The notes: generated by a model from the letters alone, not told the origin. A stretch of 64,000 bases of DNA from Nocardia exalbida NBRC 100660 (GCF_000308575.1 NZ_BAFZ01000082.1:1-64000), one strand, 5' to 3'. Counted from the stretch's first letter, positions 9,334-17,773 are shown. Numbers and translations are program-made.

Positions 9334-9370
9334 GAGGTCCGCGTCCCAGCCGGGTCGCGGACCTCTGTTC
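9334..9370 (+). terminator. Hairpin between the DUF2631 gene and the secreted-protein gene
   Basis: A perfect 10-bp stem (9334-9343 with 9356-9365) with a 12-nt loop, followed by TGTTCTCTG. It lies 78 bp after the DUF2631 stop and 27 bp before the next start, so it probably ends the DUF2631 transcript. Confidence 0.65.
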
Positions 9371-9396
9371 TCTGTCCGCACAACCCTTAGGACGCA

Positions 9397-9711
9397 ATGA
9401 TCAAGACCTGTTCGGCCGCCCTGCTCGCCGCGAGCGCGTTCGGTTCGCTGCTGTTGCTGCCCGCCGCGCCCGCGCATGCGCAGTCACCGGCGTGCGGCGC
9501 GGCCATCGACGCGATCAACGCCGCCATCGACGAATCGGGCGGAAATCTGGACCCGACCGTGCAGCAGTCGCTGGCCACCAAGCTCTCGGCCATCGAGGCC
9601 GAAGGCGCGGAGAAGGCCGCCATCGCCGGATACGCCCACGCCCTCACCGATGACAAGGTCGCGAACATGGACGCCGCGACCGACGAACTGAACCGGGTTT
9701 GTAAGGGCTGA
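9397..9711 (+). CDS. Small secreted protein with two cysteines
   Basis: A 104-residue protein. A Sec signal peptide (MIKTC, hydrophobic core 6-22, cleavage after AHA at 28) leaves a 76-residue mature chain, largely helical, with one cysteine near each end (C33 and C102) able to form a single disulfide. The size and layout recall small exported helical proteins of Nocardia and mycobacteria, but the specific motifs of haem-binding hemophore-like proteins are not evident. Function unknown. It is convergent with the LysR gene, with a shared terminator hairpin between. Confidence 0.75.
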   Translation: MIKTCSAALLAASAFGSLLLLPAAPAHAQSPACGAAIDAINAAIDESGGNLDPTVQQSLATKLSAIEAEGAEKAAIAGYAHALTDDKVANMDAATDELNRVCKG

Positions 9712-9717
9712 TCGCCG

Positions 9718-9749
9718 GGCGGCGCGGACCCTCCGGGGTTCGCGCCGCC
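9718..9749. terminator. Bidirectional hairpin between convergent genes
   Basis: A 9-bp GC stem (9718-9726 with 9741-9749), directly after the secreted-protein stop and 21 bp before the 3' end of the LysR gene. No T-run follows on either strand. Confidence 0.55.
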
Positions 9750-9769
9750 ACCCCCTGAGCACGAATCGG

Positions 9770-10687
9770 CTAGCGCCCGCGCCGCCGCGCGGGTTTCTTC
9801 GCGGCAGGACCCGCACGACCGCCCGTCTTCTTGGCCGGGGGCTTCTTCCGTGGCTCGTTCTGGTCGGGGCGGGCGGCGGCTCGTGAGCTTCGCTCGGAGC
9901 GGCCGCGCACGACGCCGATGAAATCCTCGACCGGATCGGTGGTGCGATCGGCGGGCCAGGCCAGCGCGATCTCGGTATCCGGGACGTCGAGCATCGTGCG
10001 ATAGACGAGGTCGCGGCGATGGTGCAGGCGAGCCAGCGAGTGCGGCACGATGGCCGCGCCCCCGGCCGCGGCGACGAGTTCCAGCGCGCCGCCGACGGCG
10101 TCGAGGTCCGAGGTGTCCTGCACGTGCTCGTCGGCCAGGTCCTTCACGCGTACCTCGTCGAACACCGAGAGCGGGTGTTCCTTCTGTACCACGACGACGG
10201 GAACCTCCCGATAGAGCGGGATCGCGCTCATGCCTTCGCGATCGATCGGCAGCCGGACGAAGCACATGTCGACGCGCCCCTCCCGCAGGGCCGTCTCCTG
10301 TTCCGCCTGCGCCAGCGCGATCACCTCGAGCGGGGTGTCGGGGAAGCGCTCGGCCCAGATCCGGGTCCATTTGGACACCGTGACGCCCGGCACGAAACCC
10401 ACTCGCAAGGCGGCAGGAGCCTCCGGCCGTCGCGCCGCGGACTCGGTCCGGCCGATGATCTCGCGCGCCTGCTCCAGTAACTCCCGTCCGCCGTCGGTGA
10501 GCCGGGTCGGTTGCGCGCCGGGCACGAAAAGCTTCGTGCCGAGTTCGTTCTCCAAGTCGATGACGGTATGGCTCAGCTTCTGACGCGAGATGTGCAGCGA
10601 TTTCGCCGCGCGCGCGAAGTGCAACTCCTGCGCGACCGCGACGAACCAGCGCAGGCGCACGACATCGATCGACTCCAACCGGCTCAT
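9770..10687 (-). CDS. LysR-type regulator with basic Lys/Arg/Pro tail
   Basis: A 305-residue LysR-type regulator. The N-terminal winged HTH (about 5-65) shows LRWFVAVAQELHFARAAKSL and the recognition segment. The substrate-binding domain begins near 95 (LRVGFVPGVT) and ends near 255. The last 45 or so residues are a disordered basic tail with 17 Lys/Arg, of the PAKK and AAKKPARRR type seen in histone-H1-like bacterial proteins. Most LysR proteins end at about 300 residues with no such tail, and here the sensor domain is correspondingly short. It is divergent from the DUF5997 gene across 151 bp holding an inverted repeat, a likely autoregulatory site. The ligand is unknown. Confidence 0.88.
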   Translation of the reverse strand: MSRLESIDVVRLRWFVAVAQELHFARAAKSLHISRQKLSHTVIDLENELGTKLFVPGAQPTRLTDGGRELLEQAREIIGRTESAARRPEAPAALRVGFVPGVTVSKWTRIWAERFPDTPLEVIALAQAEQETALREGRVDMCFVRLPIDREGMSAIPLYREVPVVVVQKEHPLSVFDEVRVKDLADEHVQDTSDLDAVGGALELVAAAGGAAIVPHSLARLHHRRDLVYRTMLDVPDTEIALAWPADRTTDPVEDFIGVVRGRSERSSRAAARPDQNEPRKKPPAKKTGGRAGPAAKKPARRRGR

Positions 10688-10749
10688 TCGTGGAAGCGTA
10701 TGCCACCAGGCGATGTGTGCCGCTCGCGCCGCCGGATAGCCGACTGCCC

Positions 10750-10788
10750 CGCCTACGCTCCTGCGGCCGCCCCGCCGCCGCGTAGGCG
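10750..10788. promoter_or_regulatory. Inverted repeat between LysR and DUF5997 genes
   Basis: A perfect 9-bp inverted repeat, CGCCTACGC at 10750-10758 and GCGTAGGCG at 10780-10788, lies midway between the two divergent starts. It could be a LysR operator; it could equally be an RNA hairpin. Confidence 0.45.
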
Positions 10789-10826
10789 AGGCGGGACTGC
10801 GGACGAATCCGTCCGGCGGCGCCCGT

Positions 10827-10832
10827 TAGGCT
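10827..10832 (+). promoter_or_regulatory. -10 element of a leaderless transcript (DUF5997 gene)
   Basis: TAGGCT lies 6 nt before the GTG start at 10839 and there is no ribosome binding site, so transcription should begin at or next to the start codon, as in many actinobacterial leaderless mRNAs. Confidence 0.55.
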
Positions 10833-10838
10833 GTTCCG

Positions 10839-11252
10839 GTGAGCCCGGACAAGAAACCGCAGACGATGAAGCCGTTGACGGCGGCGAGCAAACTCGGCAT
10901 CTACCTTCCGGCCGCGCCCGAGGAGTTCCGCAACGCGCCGATCTCTCGCGCTCAGCTGGACGCGCTGCGCAACGATCCCCCCGAGTGGCTCACCGAATTG
11001 CGCCGCACCGGCCCGTTTCCCCGCGACGTGGTGGCCCGCAAGCTCGGCGTCTCCAACACCGGCTTGACCCGCGCCGAGGTCTCCGACCACCTCACCGCCG
11101 ACGAGATCGACGCCCTGCTCGCCGACCCGCCGGAATGGCTCCTGCGCGAGCGCGAGAACTACGCGGCGGTCCGCGCGGAGGATGCCCGCATCAAGGCGAA
11201 AGAGGCCGAACGCCGCGCCGCCACCAACCGCCCGGCGAAGAACCGCGGCTAG
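10839..11252 (+). CDS. DUF5997 family protein
   Basis: A 137-residue cytosolic protein starting at GTG 10839. It matches the actinobacterial DUF5997 type: KPLTAASKLGIYLPAAPEEF near the N-terminus, a duplicated DPPEWL motif (about 48 and 99), and a Lys/Arg/Ala-rich C-terminal helix. The two DPPEWL segments, each at the end of a helical unit, suggest an internal duplication. Such genes often lie beside a LysR gene, as here. Biochemical role unknown. Confidence 0.8.
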   Translation: MSPDKKPQTMKPLTAASKLGIYLPAAPEEFRNAPISRAQLDALRNDPPEWLTELRRTGPFPRDVVARKLGVSNTGLTRAEVSDHLTADEIDALLADPPEWLLRERENYAAVRAEDARIKAKEAERRAATNRPAKNRG

Positions 11253-11551
11253 GTGTCCGATAGGCGGCGGCTGATCCTGTCTACGTAGTAGGGGCCGTAT
11301 CTAGCCTATCAATAGCTGGTGGTTTCTCACTCCGGACCGGGGATCTCGTATAGCTCCAGTGGGCGGCGAGACCAACGATCCTTTTGCCATCAGCTTGCGG
11401 ATGCCTAGAACCACCCGCAGTGAAACCACGACGTTACACCGGGAGGTGTGTACTTCGCCCCCGCGCTCGACGGATCACCAACGTGCCGCCCAAGGACAGC
11501 GGTCAGCTATACAACTTTTCGTATCGAGCGTGACCACTTAGGCGATGTTGT
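11253..11551. other. Left edge of the AT-rich island, no clear gene
   Basis: A 299-bp stretch where base composition falls from the GC-rich backbone to the AT-richer island. A 60-codon ORF on the plus strand (11359-11541) has no ribosome binding site or recognisable motif and I do not accept it. No tRNA, integrase remnant or clear direct repeat is visible. Confidence 0.5.
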
Positions 11552-12783
11552 TCATTTCAGAAGGGGGAGAGTGGAGTGATGATTTCGAAGCCGAGATAAT
11601 GCGTCTTTCGAGAGATAGTGGGTAAACGTCTTCTGTTGATCCATTATTCGAGCTACAGCATCAACAGCTCTGCGCCGAGCCTCGCTAGCGCCATACCCGG
11701 TGCGTCGACCGATGCCCTCAAAGCTATACGCCGTTACATCCGAGAAACTCTTTGATTTGGCGAGATTCAAGCCAAGGTTGTCATCAGGAAGGTAGAGGAC
11801 AGTAGGGACCAGGTCGTAGGCAGGCGCAAGCGTTGGAGTACGACCATCATTATAAACGACCGCCCAGTTTTTCAAGTGCGCATCGCCATTACCAATTAGC
11901 ACATTTAGGACGATTCTATCAACCACCTCACCAACCGACTCCACTCCGACGAGACCACTGATCAATGTCGCGACCATCTCGAAGTTCGCCATTCGATACT
12001 TTGCATCCTGCTTGGCCGTTGGTATATCGATAATCTGGGCTAACTCCTCCATATGAACGCGCAGATCATTGGTTTTGCGATCGAATCGATGTACTGCAAG
12101 AGCTTGCCCGTGAGCATTTCGAGAGTAGTCCTCGAGTCCCGATACAGATGTGACATCTACGAGAAATCCATCGGCACTATTGATACCCGCAACTGCAGCG
12201 AGTTTGAGGGCGCCCAACTCCGCTTCGGGGACCCCGAAAATCCAGGCCGGCCGTCCGGAAACTTCAAAATTATATTTCCCACTCTACCTCGCGCAGGTAC
12301 GGTCAAGCCTTTTTCATCGCCAGATACCGAGAACTTTAATTGCACGCCAGCGAGGCTAAACTTAAGCAGGGGGTCATCTGCATCCACTTCCTCCCGCGAT
12401 ACGAGTTCGGGAAGTACAAACTTCTTGGCGCCATCAAGCGGGTTAACTCGCACAGCGCCCGGCAGATCGTTTGCTCCGAGTCTGAGAAGTAACCGATATT
12501 CGTTCTTGCTGCTACTTCCGGCAGTCTGCGCGACTAATTCTCGGACGCGCCCTTCAGGCAACAAGTGTCCAAACCAGCGTGGCAGTGCCACGTGAGCGGT
12601 TGGGCGCCAGTATCGCCCATGTTCTTCAAATGCCTGCCCCAATATCGGCCGGTGCAGACTATTCCAGTAGGCATCGACAAATTCGAACCAATTGCGATTC
12701 TTCGAGTGATGTAGATAACCAACCTCGACCCAAGATCCACTGGGATTTTGAAGCTCGACTACCGCAGCCGAATCCAGTACCAC
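11552..12783 (-). pseudogene. HipA-like serine/threonine kinase, frameshifted
   Basis: A HipA-family kinase split into two frames. Frame 1 (GTG 12783, about 184 residues) carries the N-terminal subdomain with LPRWFGHLLPEGRVREL, the FSLAGVQLKFSV strand typical of HipA and ILKFPDG. Frame 2 (to 11552) continues with VPEAELGALKLAAVAGI, the catalytic-loop motif GNGDAHLKNW and the metal-binding AYDLVPT. One lost base in the G run at 12232-12235 (plus-strand CCCC) explains the break; adding one G restores a normal chain of about 410 residues. HipA kinases phosphorylate tRNA synthetases or other targets and cause growth arrest. There is no HipB-type HTH antitoxin gene; instead a DUF262 gene lies 2 bp upstream. 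Both halves look well preserved, so the break is recent, programmed or a sequencing error. Confidence 0.82.
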
Positions 12784-12785
12784 TG

Positions 12786-14381
12786 CTACTCCTCGGCTTC
12801 ACCCAGTATGAGGAGGTCCTCCAGTGGAGGTCGAATAATCGCTCCTGGTTCGACTCGAACGTGGACGAAGTCATTCACCACTTGCTGGAGCTTCTCACCT
12901 CGCTTAGAAATAAACCCTTCCTCATCACCTAACTTGAGGCGCTCTAGAGCTAGAGTATCGATGAGATGACTCTCAAGCACCGTTTGATCACCGATATCCG
13001 TTATGGAGGGAGCGTCTATTGGCCAGAATCCACGAGAGGCTGCATTCGTACGCCCCGTCCGCGTGAACTGCGTAACAGCGTTAGTGCCATTTTTTTCTAG
13101 GAGTGCAGCTAAATCTATTTCACCGCCATCGACTCCGCGCGGCTTGAGCGCCGCAAGCGCTAGAAGAATCAATCTCCCATTGCGCTCGTTGGTCTTGAAA
13201 TTGTCAAGGCGAGGCACCACAGGTATCCGATCGGGTATCCTCTCCAGCAATGCCTTTACTGCCTCATATTCACTTGGAGCTTTTTCCACCTTGAGCTTAG
13301 CCGGATTGACAGACATGATTGCTCTGCGGAGAGTTGGCGTCTGCCCCGATTCCTCGCCGAACCCATTAGCCCAGCCCCGCCACAGCCATCGAGCCAGCAG
13401 TCGGAGATTCCAAGGCGACGGATCGGTGTGCAAATGGAAGAAAGCCGCAAGGACAGGTAACGGAAATGCGTTCGGCATCAACGCCACATGCGCTACACCC
13501 TCGAACTGCAAGAATTCTACCGCACGCGCAAGTGCGCGTTCGGTGTGATCATACCAGTCCGCCGCATCCTCACCCTCCTCGAATTCCTCGCGAACATCCC
13601 GGCCGACATTGCCGCCCCGAATCGCTAACAAGCTCTGCACAATCCTATTTTCTGGAATACGTCCAAATCCGGTAGACTCCAGTTCGCTCGCCACCCCGGC
13701 GGGGCTACCTGGCGTATTTTCGCGCGCAAATAGGGCGTTGAAAACATCGGCTCGTTTTATAGGTTTTCCAGCAGAGTTGACCCGATCAAAAATCTCACGC
13801 AAAAGTTCCCGATCATCGCTAGTCACGACGTATGCTGGGACCTTGTAGTCCCGCAACGCTGCACCCAGCCGGTCGGCAGCCTCAAAATCTTCCGGATCCA
13901 GTTCGTCCGCATGCTGCCGCAGCCAGTTCAATAACGATCGCGTTTCACGGGCCTCACTGACTGGAATAGCCTGACGCGGAGCTATACCTCGGCGACTGTT
14001 GACGAACTTCTCCGCAGCCAAATCGAAATAGATATCAAATCTGTCGTCCGCATTTCTATGCTCGGCTGTTAACGTAGCGAACCAAGAGGCGATGCGCTGT
14101 TGACCATCAATCACCCACAATGCATCTTCACGAGCTTCCGCGAATATAGAGATCGGACCTATATGCGACATCTCTGCAGCAGCTTCATGCTGCCAAAATA
14201 GCACTGTGCCAACCGGAAAACCTCGATAGATACTGTCAAACAATTTCTTTACGTCGTCGGTATCCCATACAAAGGATCTTTGGAAACTGGGAATCCGTAT
14301 AATTCCTTGCTGGGCCATCGACACTAGTTCCGGAATGCTGAATGTCTTCGACCCCTGCTTCAAGGGCGTAGTGGACGCCAC
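12786..14381 (-). CDS. DUF262 (GmrSD-N / ParB-like) protein
   Basis: A 531-residue protein from GTG 14381, chosen because AGGAGAAGG lies 6 nt upstream; the longer GTG 14399 has no ribosome binding site. The N-terminal DUF262 domain shows IPSFQRSFVWD (30-40) and the signature DGQQR (92-96), the NTP-binding/hydrolysis motif of GmrS-type and other defence proteins. A helical segment follows with REIFDRVNSAGKPIKRADVFNALF. No HNH nuclease motif of DUF1524 is present, so this is DUF262 without the GmrD-type nuclease. Codon use is AT-richer than the neighbours, indicating transfer. The HipA-like gene follows after 2 bp, so the two were one operon. In known systems DUF262 proteins act against modified phage DNA; a defence role is inference. 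Confidence 0.85.
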   Translation of the reverse strand: MASTTPLKQGSKTFSIPELVSMAQQGIIRIPSFQRSFVWDTDDVKKLFDSIYRGFPVGTVLFWQHEAAAEMSHIGPISIFAEAREDALWVIDGQQRIASWFATLTAEHRNADDRFDIYFDLAAEKFVNSRRGIAPRQAIPVSEARETRSLLNWLRQHADELDPEDFEAADRLGAALRDYKVPAYVVTSDDRELLREIFDRVNSAGKPIKRADVFNALFARENTPGSPAGVASELESTGFGRIPENRIVQSLLAIRGGNVGRDVREEFEEGEDAADWYDHTERALARAVEFLQFEGVAHVALMPNAFPLPVLAAFFHLHTDPSPWNLRLLARWLWRGWANGFGEESGQTPTLRRAIMSVNPAKLKVEKAPSEYEAVKALLERIPDRIPVVPRLDNFKTNERNGRLILLALAALKPRGVDGGEIDLAALLEKNGTNAVTQFTRTGRTNAASRGFWPIDAPSITDIGDQTVLESHLIDTLALERLKLGDEEGFISKRGEKLQQVVNDFVHVRVEPGAIIRPPLEDLLILGEAEE

Positions 14382-14426
14382 AGCTGCCCTTCTCCTCACG
14401 ACGTGCGAATATTCCCACCGAGTCTA

Positions 14427-14432
14427 CGTCAA
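14427..14432 (-). promoter_or_regulatory. Possible -35 of the DUF262-HipA operon
   Basis: TTGACG on the minus strand lies about 45 bp before the chosen DUF262 start. No good -10 sits at ideal spacing (TATTCG at 15 bp is the nearest), so this is tentative. Confidence 0.3.
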
Positions 14433-14475
14433 TGCACTGCACTTTCGGCTCACAAAGGCATGCCCGTTGAACGAG

Positions 14476-15585
14476 TCAGGCTTCCGCTGCCAGCTGACCG
14501 CAGGCGGCGGCGATTTCCTGGCCGCGGGTGTCACGGACCGTGCAGGGCACGCCCTGGGCGTTGACGCGACGGACGAACTCCTGCTCGACCGGCTTGGGGC
14601 TGGCGTCCCACTTCGAGCCGGGCGTGGGGTTGAGCGGGATGACGTTGACGTGCACGCGGGAGCCGAGCGCCTTGTGCAACTTCTCGCCCAGCATGTCCGC
14701 GCGCCACGGATGGTCGTTGATGTCGCGGATGAGCGCGTACTCGACCGAGACGCGGCGGCCGGTCTTGTCCGCGTAGTAGCGGGCCGCGTCGAGCACCTCG
14801 GCGATCGGCCAGCGATTGTTGACCGGGACGAGGGTGTCGCGCAGTTCGTCGTCGGGCGTGTGTAGGGAGACCGCGAGCGTGACCGACAATCCCTCGTCGG
14901 CCAGCTTGCGGATGGCCGGAGCGAGCCCGACGGTCGAGACCACGACGTTGCGCTGGGAGATGCCGAGGCCGTCCGGCGCGGGCGAGGTGATCCGGCGGAC
15001 CGCCGCGACCACCCGCTTGTAATTGGCCAGCGGCTCGCCCATACCCATGAAGACGATGTTGGACAGCCTGCCGGGCCCACCCGCCACTTCGCCGTCCCGC
15101 AGCGCCGCGGCCGCGGCACGCACCTGGTCGACGATCTCGGCGGTGGACAGGTTGCGGTTGAGCCCGCCCTGTCCGGTGGCGCAGAACGGGCACGCCATGC
15201 CGCAACCGGCCTGGCTGGAGATGCACAAGGTCGCGCGGTCGGGGTAGCGCATCAGGACGCTTTCCAGCAGCGTCCCGTCGCCCGCGCGCCACAATGTCTT
15301 GCGGGTCTCCCCCGCGTCGCACGCCACGTGCTTGACCACGCTCAACAACGGCGGGAACAGCGCCTCGCCGATCTTCTCCCGCACCGCGGCGGGCAGATCG
15401 GTCATCCGCGCCGGATCGGCCTGCAATCGCGCGTAGTACTGGCGCGCGATCTGATCGGCGCGGAATTTCGGCAGGCCCAGTTCCTCGACGGCCGCGCGCC
15501 TGCCCTCGGCATCGAGGTCGGCGAGATGCCGAGGCGGCATGCCGCGGCGCGGAGCGTCGAAAACCAGGGGCAGGGAGACGGTCAT
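14476..15585 (-). CDS. rlmN: Dual-specificity 23S rRNA A2503/tRNA methyltransferase RlmN
   Basis: A 369-residue radical-SAM methyltransferase that C2-methylates A2503 in 23S rRNA and A37 in some tRNAs. I start at ATG 15585 (MTVSLPLVFDAP), which gives the usual mycobacterial length; the open frame continues to 15648. The radical-SAM cluster motif is CGMACPFCATGQ, the SAM-binding MGMGEP follows, and the catalytic Cys is near the end in the CTVRDTRG segment. It resumes the conserved backbone after the AT-rich island and is followed, as in mycobacteria, by cdsA, frr, pyrH, tsf and rpsB. Confidence 0.96.
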   Translation of the reverse strand: MTVSLPLVFDAPRRGMPPRHLADLDAEGRRAAVEELGLPKFRADQIARQYYARLQADPARMTDLPAAVREKIGEALFPPLLSVVKHVACDAGETRKTLWRAGDGTLLESVLMRYPDRATLCISSQAGCGMACPFCATGQGGLNRNLSTAEIVDQVRAAAAALRDGEVAGGPGRLSNIVFMGMGEPLANYKRVVAAVRRITSPAPDGLGISQRNVVVSTVGLAPAIRKLADEGLSVTLAVSLHTPDDELRDTLVPVNNRWPIAEVLDAARYYADKTGRRVSVEYALIRDINDHPWRADMLGEKLHKALGSRVHVNVIPLNPTPGSKWDASPKPVEQEFVRRVNAQGVPCTVRDTRGQEIAAACGQLAAEA

Positions 15586-15707
15586 AGTTGTTCCATTCTC
15601 CCATCCGCCGGAACTACCCGGGCACTCGACCACAGTCGGGGCCGACATGCCCGGTCGGTCGCCGGGAAATACCTGCGGCCACGATAGCTGTCGGCCATGA
15701 TCGAGAT

Positions 15708-16052
15708 ATGTCCACGCACCCCGAATACCCGACGGAGCCGGACCCGGACCTGTCGCAGCGCCAACGCACGACGCCGCCCGGCGCCCCGCCTGTCGCCCCT
15801 GTCAAGAAATCACTGTCCTCGCGCACCGGTTACGCCTGGAGCGGGCTCGTCACCGGCGTCTTGATCCTGGTCCTGTTGCTGATCTTCATCCTGCAGAACT
15901 TGGAGCAGATCCAGGTGCACTTCTTCTTCTGGGACTTCTCGCTGCCGCTCGGCGTCACCGTGCTGCTGTCGGTGATCGGCGGCGCACTCGTCATGGCCTC
16001 GGTGGGCGGCGTTCGTATCCTGCAGTTGCGCAAGGCGGCCAAGAAGGGCTGA
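15708..16052 (+). CDS. LapA-domain (DUF1049) membrane protein
   Basis: A 114-residue protein starting at ATG 15708. The first 40 residues are Pro-rich and hydrophilic. Two transmembrane helices (about 47-67 and 80-102) flank QNLEQIQVHFFFWDFSLPLG, a motif typical of LapA/DUF1049 proteins, and a short basic cytoplasmic tail ends in RKAAKKG. E. coli LapA helps regulate LPS; in LPS-free actinobacteria the role is unknown. It lies on the opposite strand between rlmN and cdsA. Confidence 0.85.
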   Translation: MSTHPEYPTEPDPDLSQRQRTTPPGAPPVAPVKKSLSSRTGYAWSGLVTGVLILVLLLIFILQNLEQIQVHFFFWDFSLPLGVTVLLSVIGGALVMASVGGVRILQLRKAAKKG

Positions 16053-16061
16053 CGCGCCCGA

Positions 16062-17057
16062 TCACAGCAGCGTCGACAGCACCAGCCAGGAGACGAACGC
16101 CGAAGGAAGCATGGAGTCGAGGCGGTCCATGATGCCCCCGTGACCCGGCAGCAAGGTGCCCATGTCCTTGATGCCGAGTTCGCGCTTGATCTGCGATTCG
16201 ATCAGATCGCCGCAGGTGGCCACCAGCACCAGGCCGACGCCGAGCACGACGCCGATCATCGAGTTGGCCTCCAGCAGCAGCGTCACCGTGAGCAGACCGC
16301 CGATCACGCTGAACACCAGCGAACCGGCGAAACCCTCCCACGACTTCTTCGGGCTGATCGAGGGCACCATCGGATGCTTGCCGAACAGCACGCCCGCCAC
16401 GTAACCGCCGACATCGGAGCAGACCACCAGGATCATGAAGGTCAGCACCCGCAGATTGCCGTCCGGCTCGAGCAGCAGCAGCGTGGCGAACGAGGCCAGC
16501 AAGGGGATCCAGGCCAGCGTGAACACCGTGATGGCCGTGTCGCGCAAGAAGTTTCGCGGCGCGGTCCGCAAGCCGTGATCGAACAGCCGCCACACCATGC
16601 AGATCAGCGTGGTGGCGGCGAACGCGCCCGCGACGCCGCTGGCCCCGTACGGCCAGCCCAGCCAGAACACCGCCTGGCCACCCGCGATCAGCGGAACCCG
16701 CGGGACGAGCACGTCGGCCTCGCGCAGCCGCTTGGCGACCTCCCAGGTGGCCACGCCGACCCCGGCCGCCGCGACGCCGATGAACACTTTCGGCACGAAC
16801 AGCAGGATCGCGATCAGCGAAAGCCCCAGCCCGAAGCCGACGGTCAGCGCGGCGGGCAGATTCCGGCCCGCGCGCGAACTTTTCGACGCGGGCGCGGGAG
16901 CGGGATCGGATGCCGCGGGGCCGCCTAACGGTTCATGACCGGACGCACCAGAGTCGTGCGGGTGCTGTCGCATCGCATCGGCTGTCCCGTTCACCGGCGG
17001 CTCCTCTGCCGCACCGGTCGCGGCGGCATTCTCGGCCACGATTGTCCCGTCGCTCAA
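16062..17057 (-). CDS. cdsA: Phosphatidate cytidylyltransferase
   Basis: A 331-residue integral membrane enzyme making CDP-diacylglycerol from phosphatidate and CTP, the entry to phosphatidylinositol, cardiolipin and phosphatidylethanolamine. About 70 disordered N-terminal residues precede eight or so membrane helices. The C-terminal signature is KRELGIKDMGTLLPGHGG followed by IMDRLDS; PKKSWEG lies before it. The open frame begins at TTG 17057; a shorter start at an internal ATG or GTG in the disordered segment is possible. It lies in the rlmN - cdsA - frr - pyrH order of mycobacteria. Confidence 0.94.
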   Translation of the reverse strand: MSDGTIVAENAAATGAAEEPPVNGTADAMRQHPHDSGASGHEPLGGPAASDPAPAPASKSSRAGRNLPAALTVGFGLGLSLIAILLFVPKVFIGVAAAGVGVATWEVAKRLREADVLVPRVPLIAGGQAVFWLGWPYGASGVAGAFAATTLICMVWRLFDHGLRTAPRNFLRDTAITVFTLAWIPLLASFATLLLLEPDGNLRVLTFMILVVCSDVGGYVAGVLFGKHPMVPSISPKKSWEGFAGSLVFSVIGGLLTVTLLLEANSMIGVVLGVGLVLVATCGDLIESQIKRELGIKDMGTLLPGHGGIMDRLDSMLPSAFVSWLVLSTLL

Positions 17058-17165
17058 CTCGTCGTTCCGTTCGTCCCCCGCCCGGGCGGGCCTTGGCGCT
17101 GTTCCGCCGGCAGTCGCGGTGATCCGGCCTCCTCCGGAGCCGTCCCGCCTGCCGACCGATCCGCG

Positions 17166-17723
17166 TCAGACCTCGAGCAGTTCGGCTTCCTTGTGCTTGA
17201 CCAATTCGTCGACCTGGCCGACATACTTGGCGGTGGTCTTGTCGAGTTCCTTCTCGGCGCGCCCGACCTCGTCCTCGCCCGCCTCGCCATCCTTCTGGAT
17301 ACGAGACAGTTCGTCCATCGCCTTGCGACGGACGTTGCGGATGGCGACCTTGGCGTCCTCGCCCTTGCCCCTCGCCTGCTTGGCGAGTTCACGGCGGCGC
17401 TCCTCGGTCAGCTGCGGCACCGAGATCCGGATGATGTCACCGTTGTTGGTGGGGTTGACCCCGAGATCCGAGTTGCGGATCGCCGTCTCGATCGCGCCGA
17501 GCTGGCCCGCCTCGTAGGGTTTGATCACGACCATGCGCGGCTCCGGCACCGTGATGCTGGACATCTGGGTGATCGGGGTCGGCGATCCGTAGTAGTCGAC
17601 CACGACCCGGGAGAACATGCCCGGATTCGCCCGCCCGGTGCGAATGGTTCCGAGATCGTCCTTCGCTACCGAGACGGCCTTTTCCATCTTCTCCTCGGCG
17701 TCGAAGAGCGCTTCTTCAATCAC
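17166..17723 (-). CDS. frr: Ribosome recycling factor
   Basis: A 185-residue factor that with EF-G splits post-termination ribosomes. I start at GTG 17723 (MIEEALFDAEEKMEKAV), with GGAGG 8 nt upstream, which gives the normal length of 185; the frame is open for five more codons. Hallmarks are TIRTGRANPGMF and VPQLTEERRRELAKQA, and the C-terminal ELVKHKEAELLEV. It follows pyrH after 50 bp. Confidence 0.97.
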   Translation of the reverse strand: MIEEALFDAEEKMEKAVSVAKDDLGTIRTGRANPGMFSRVVVDYYGSPTPITQMSSITVPEPRMVVIKPYEAGQLGAIETAIRNSDLGVNPTNNGDIIRISVPQLTEERRRELAKQARGKGEDAKVAIRNVRRKAMDELSRIQKDGEAGEDEVGRAEKELDKTTAKYVGQVDELVKHKEAELLEV

Positions 17724-17773
17724 GACCGTTTCCTCCACAGCGTCGTCATGTCATGATCCGCGGTCCGCGGGTA

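Noticed and set aside
9397..9711. Identification as a haem-binding hemophore
   Set aside because: Size, signal peptide and two Cys fit loosely, but the specific haem-binding residues and motif of that family are not apparent.
11359..11541. A 60-codon ORF at the edge of the AT-rich island
   Set aside because: No ribosome binding site, no motif, and an unusual composition; likely chance.
12786..14381. Full GmrSD type IV restriction enzyme
   Set aside because: The DUF1524 HNH nuclease half is not present; only the DUF262 domain with DGQQR is.
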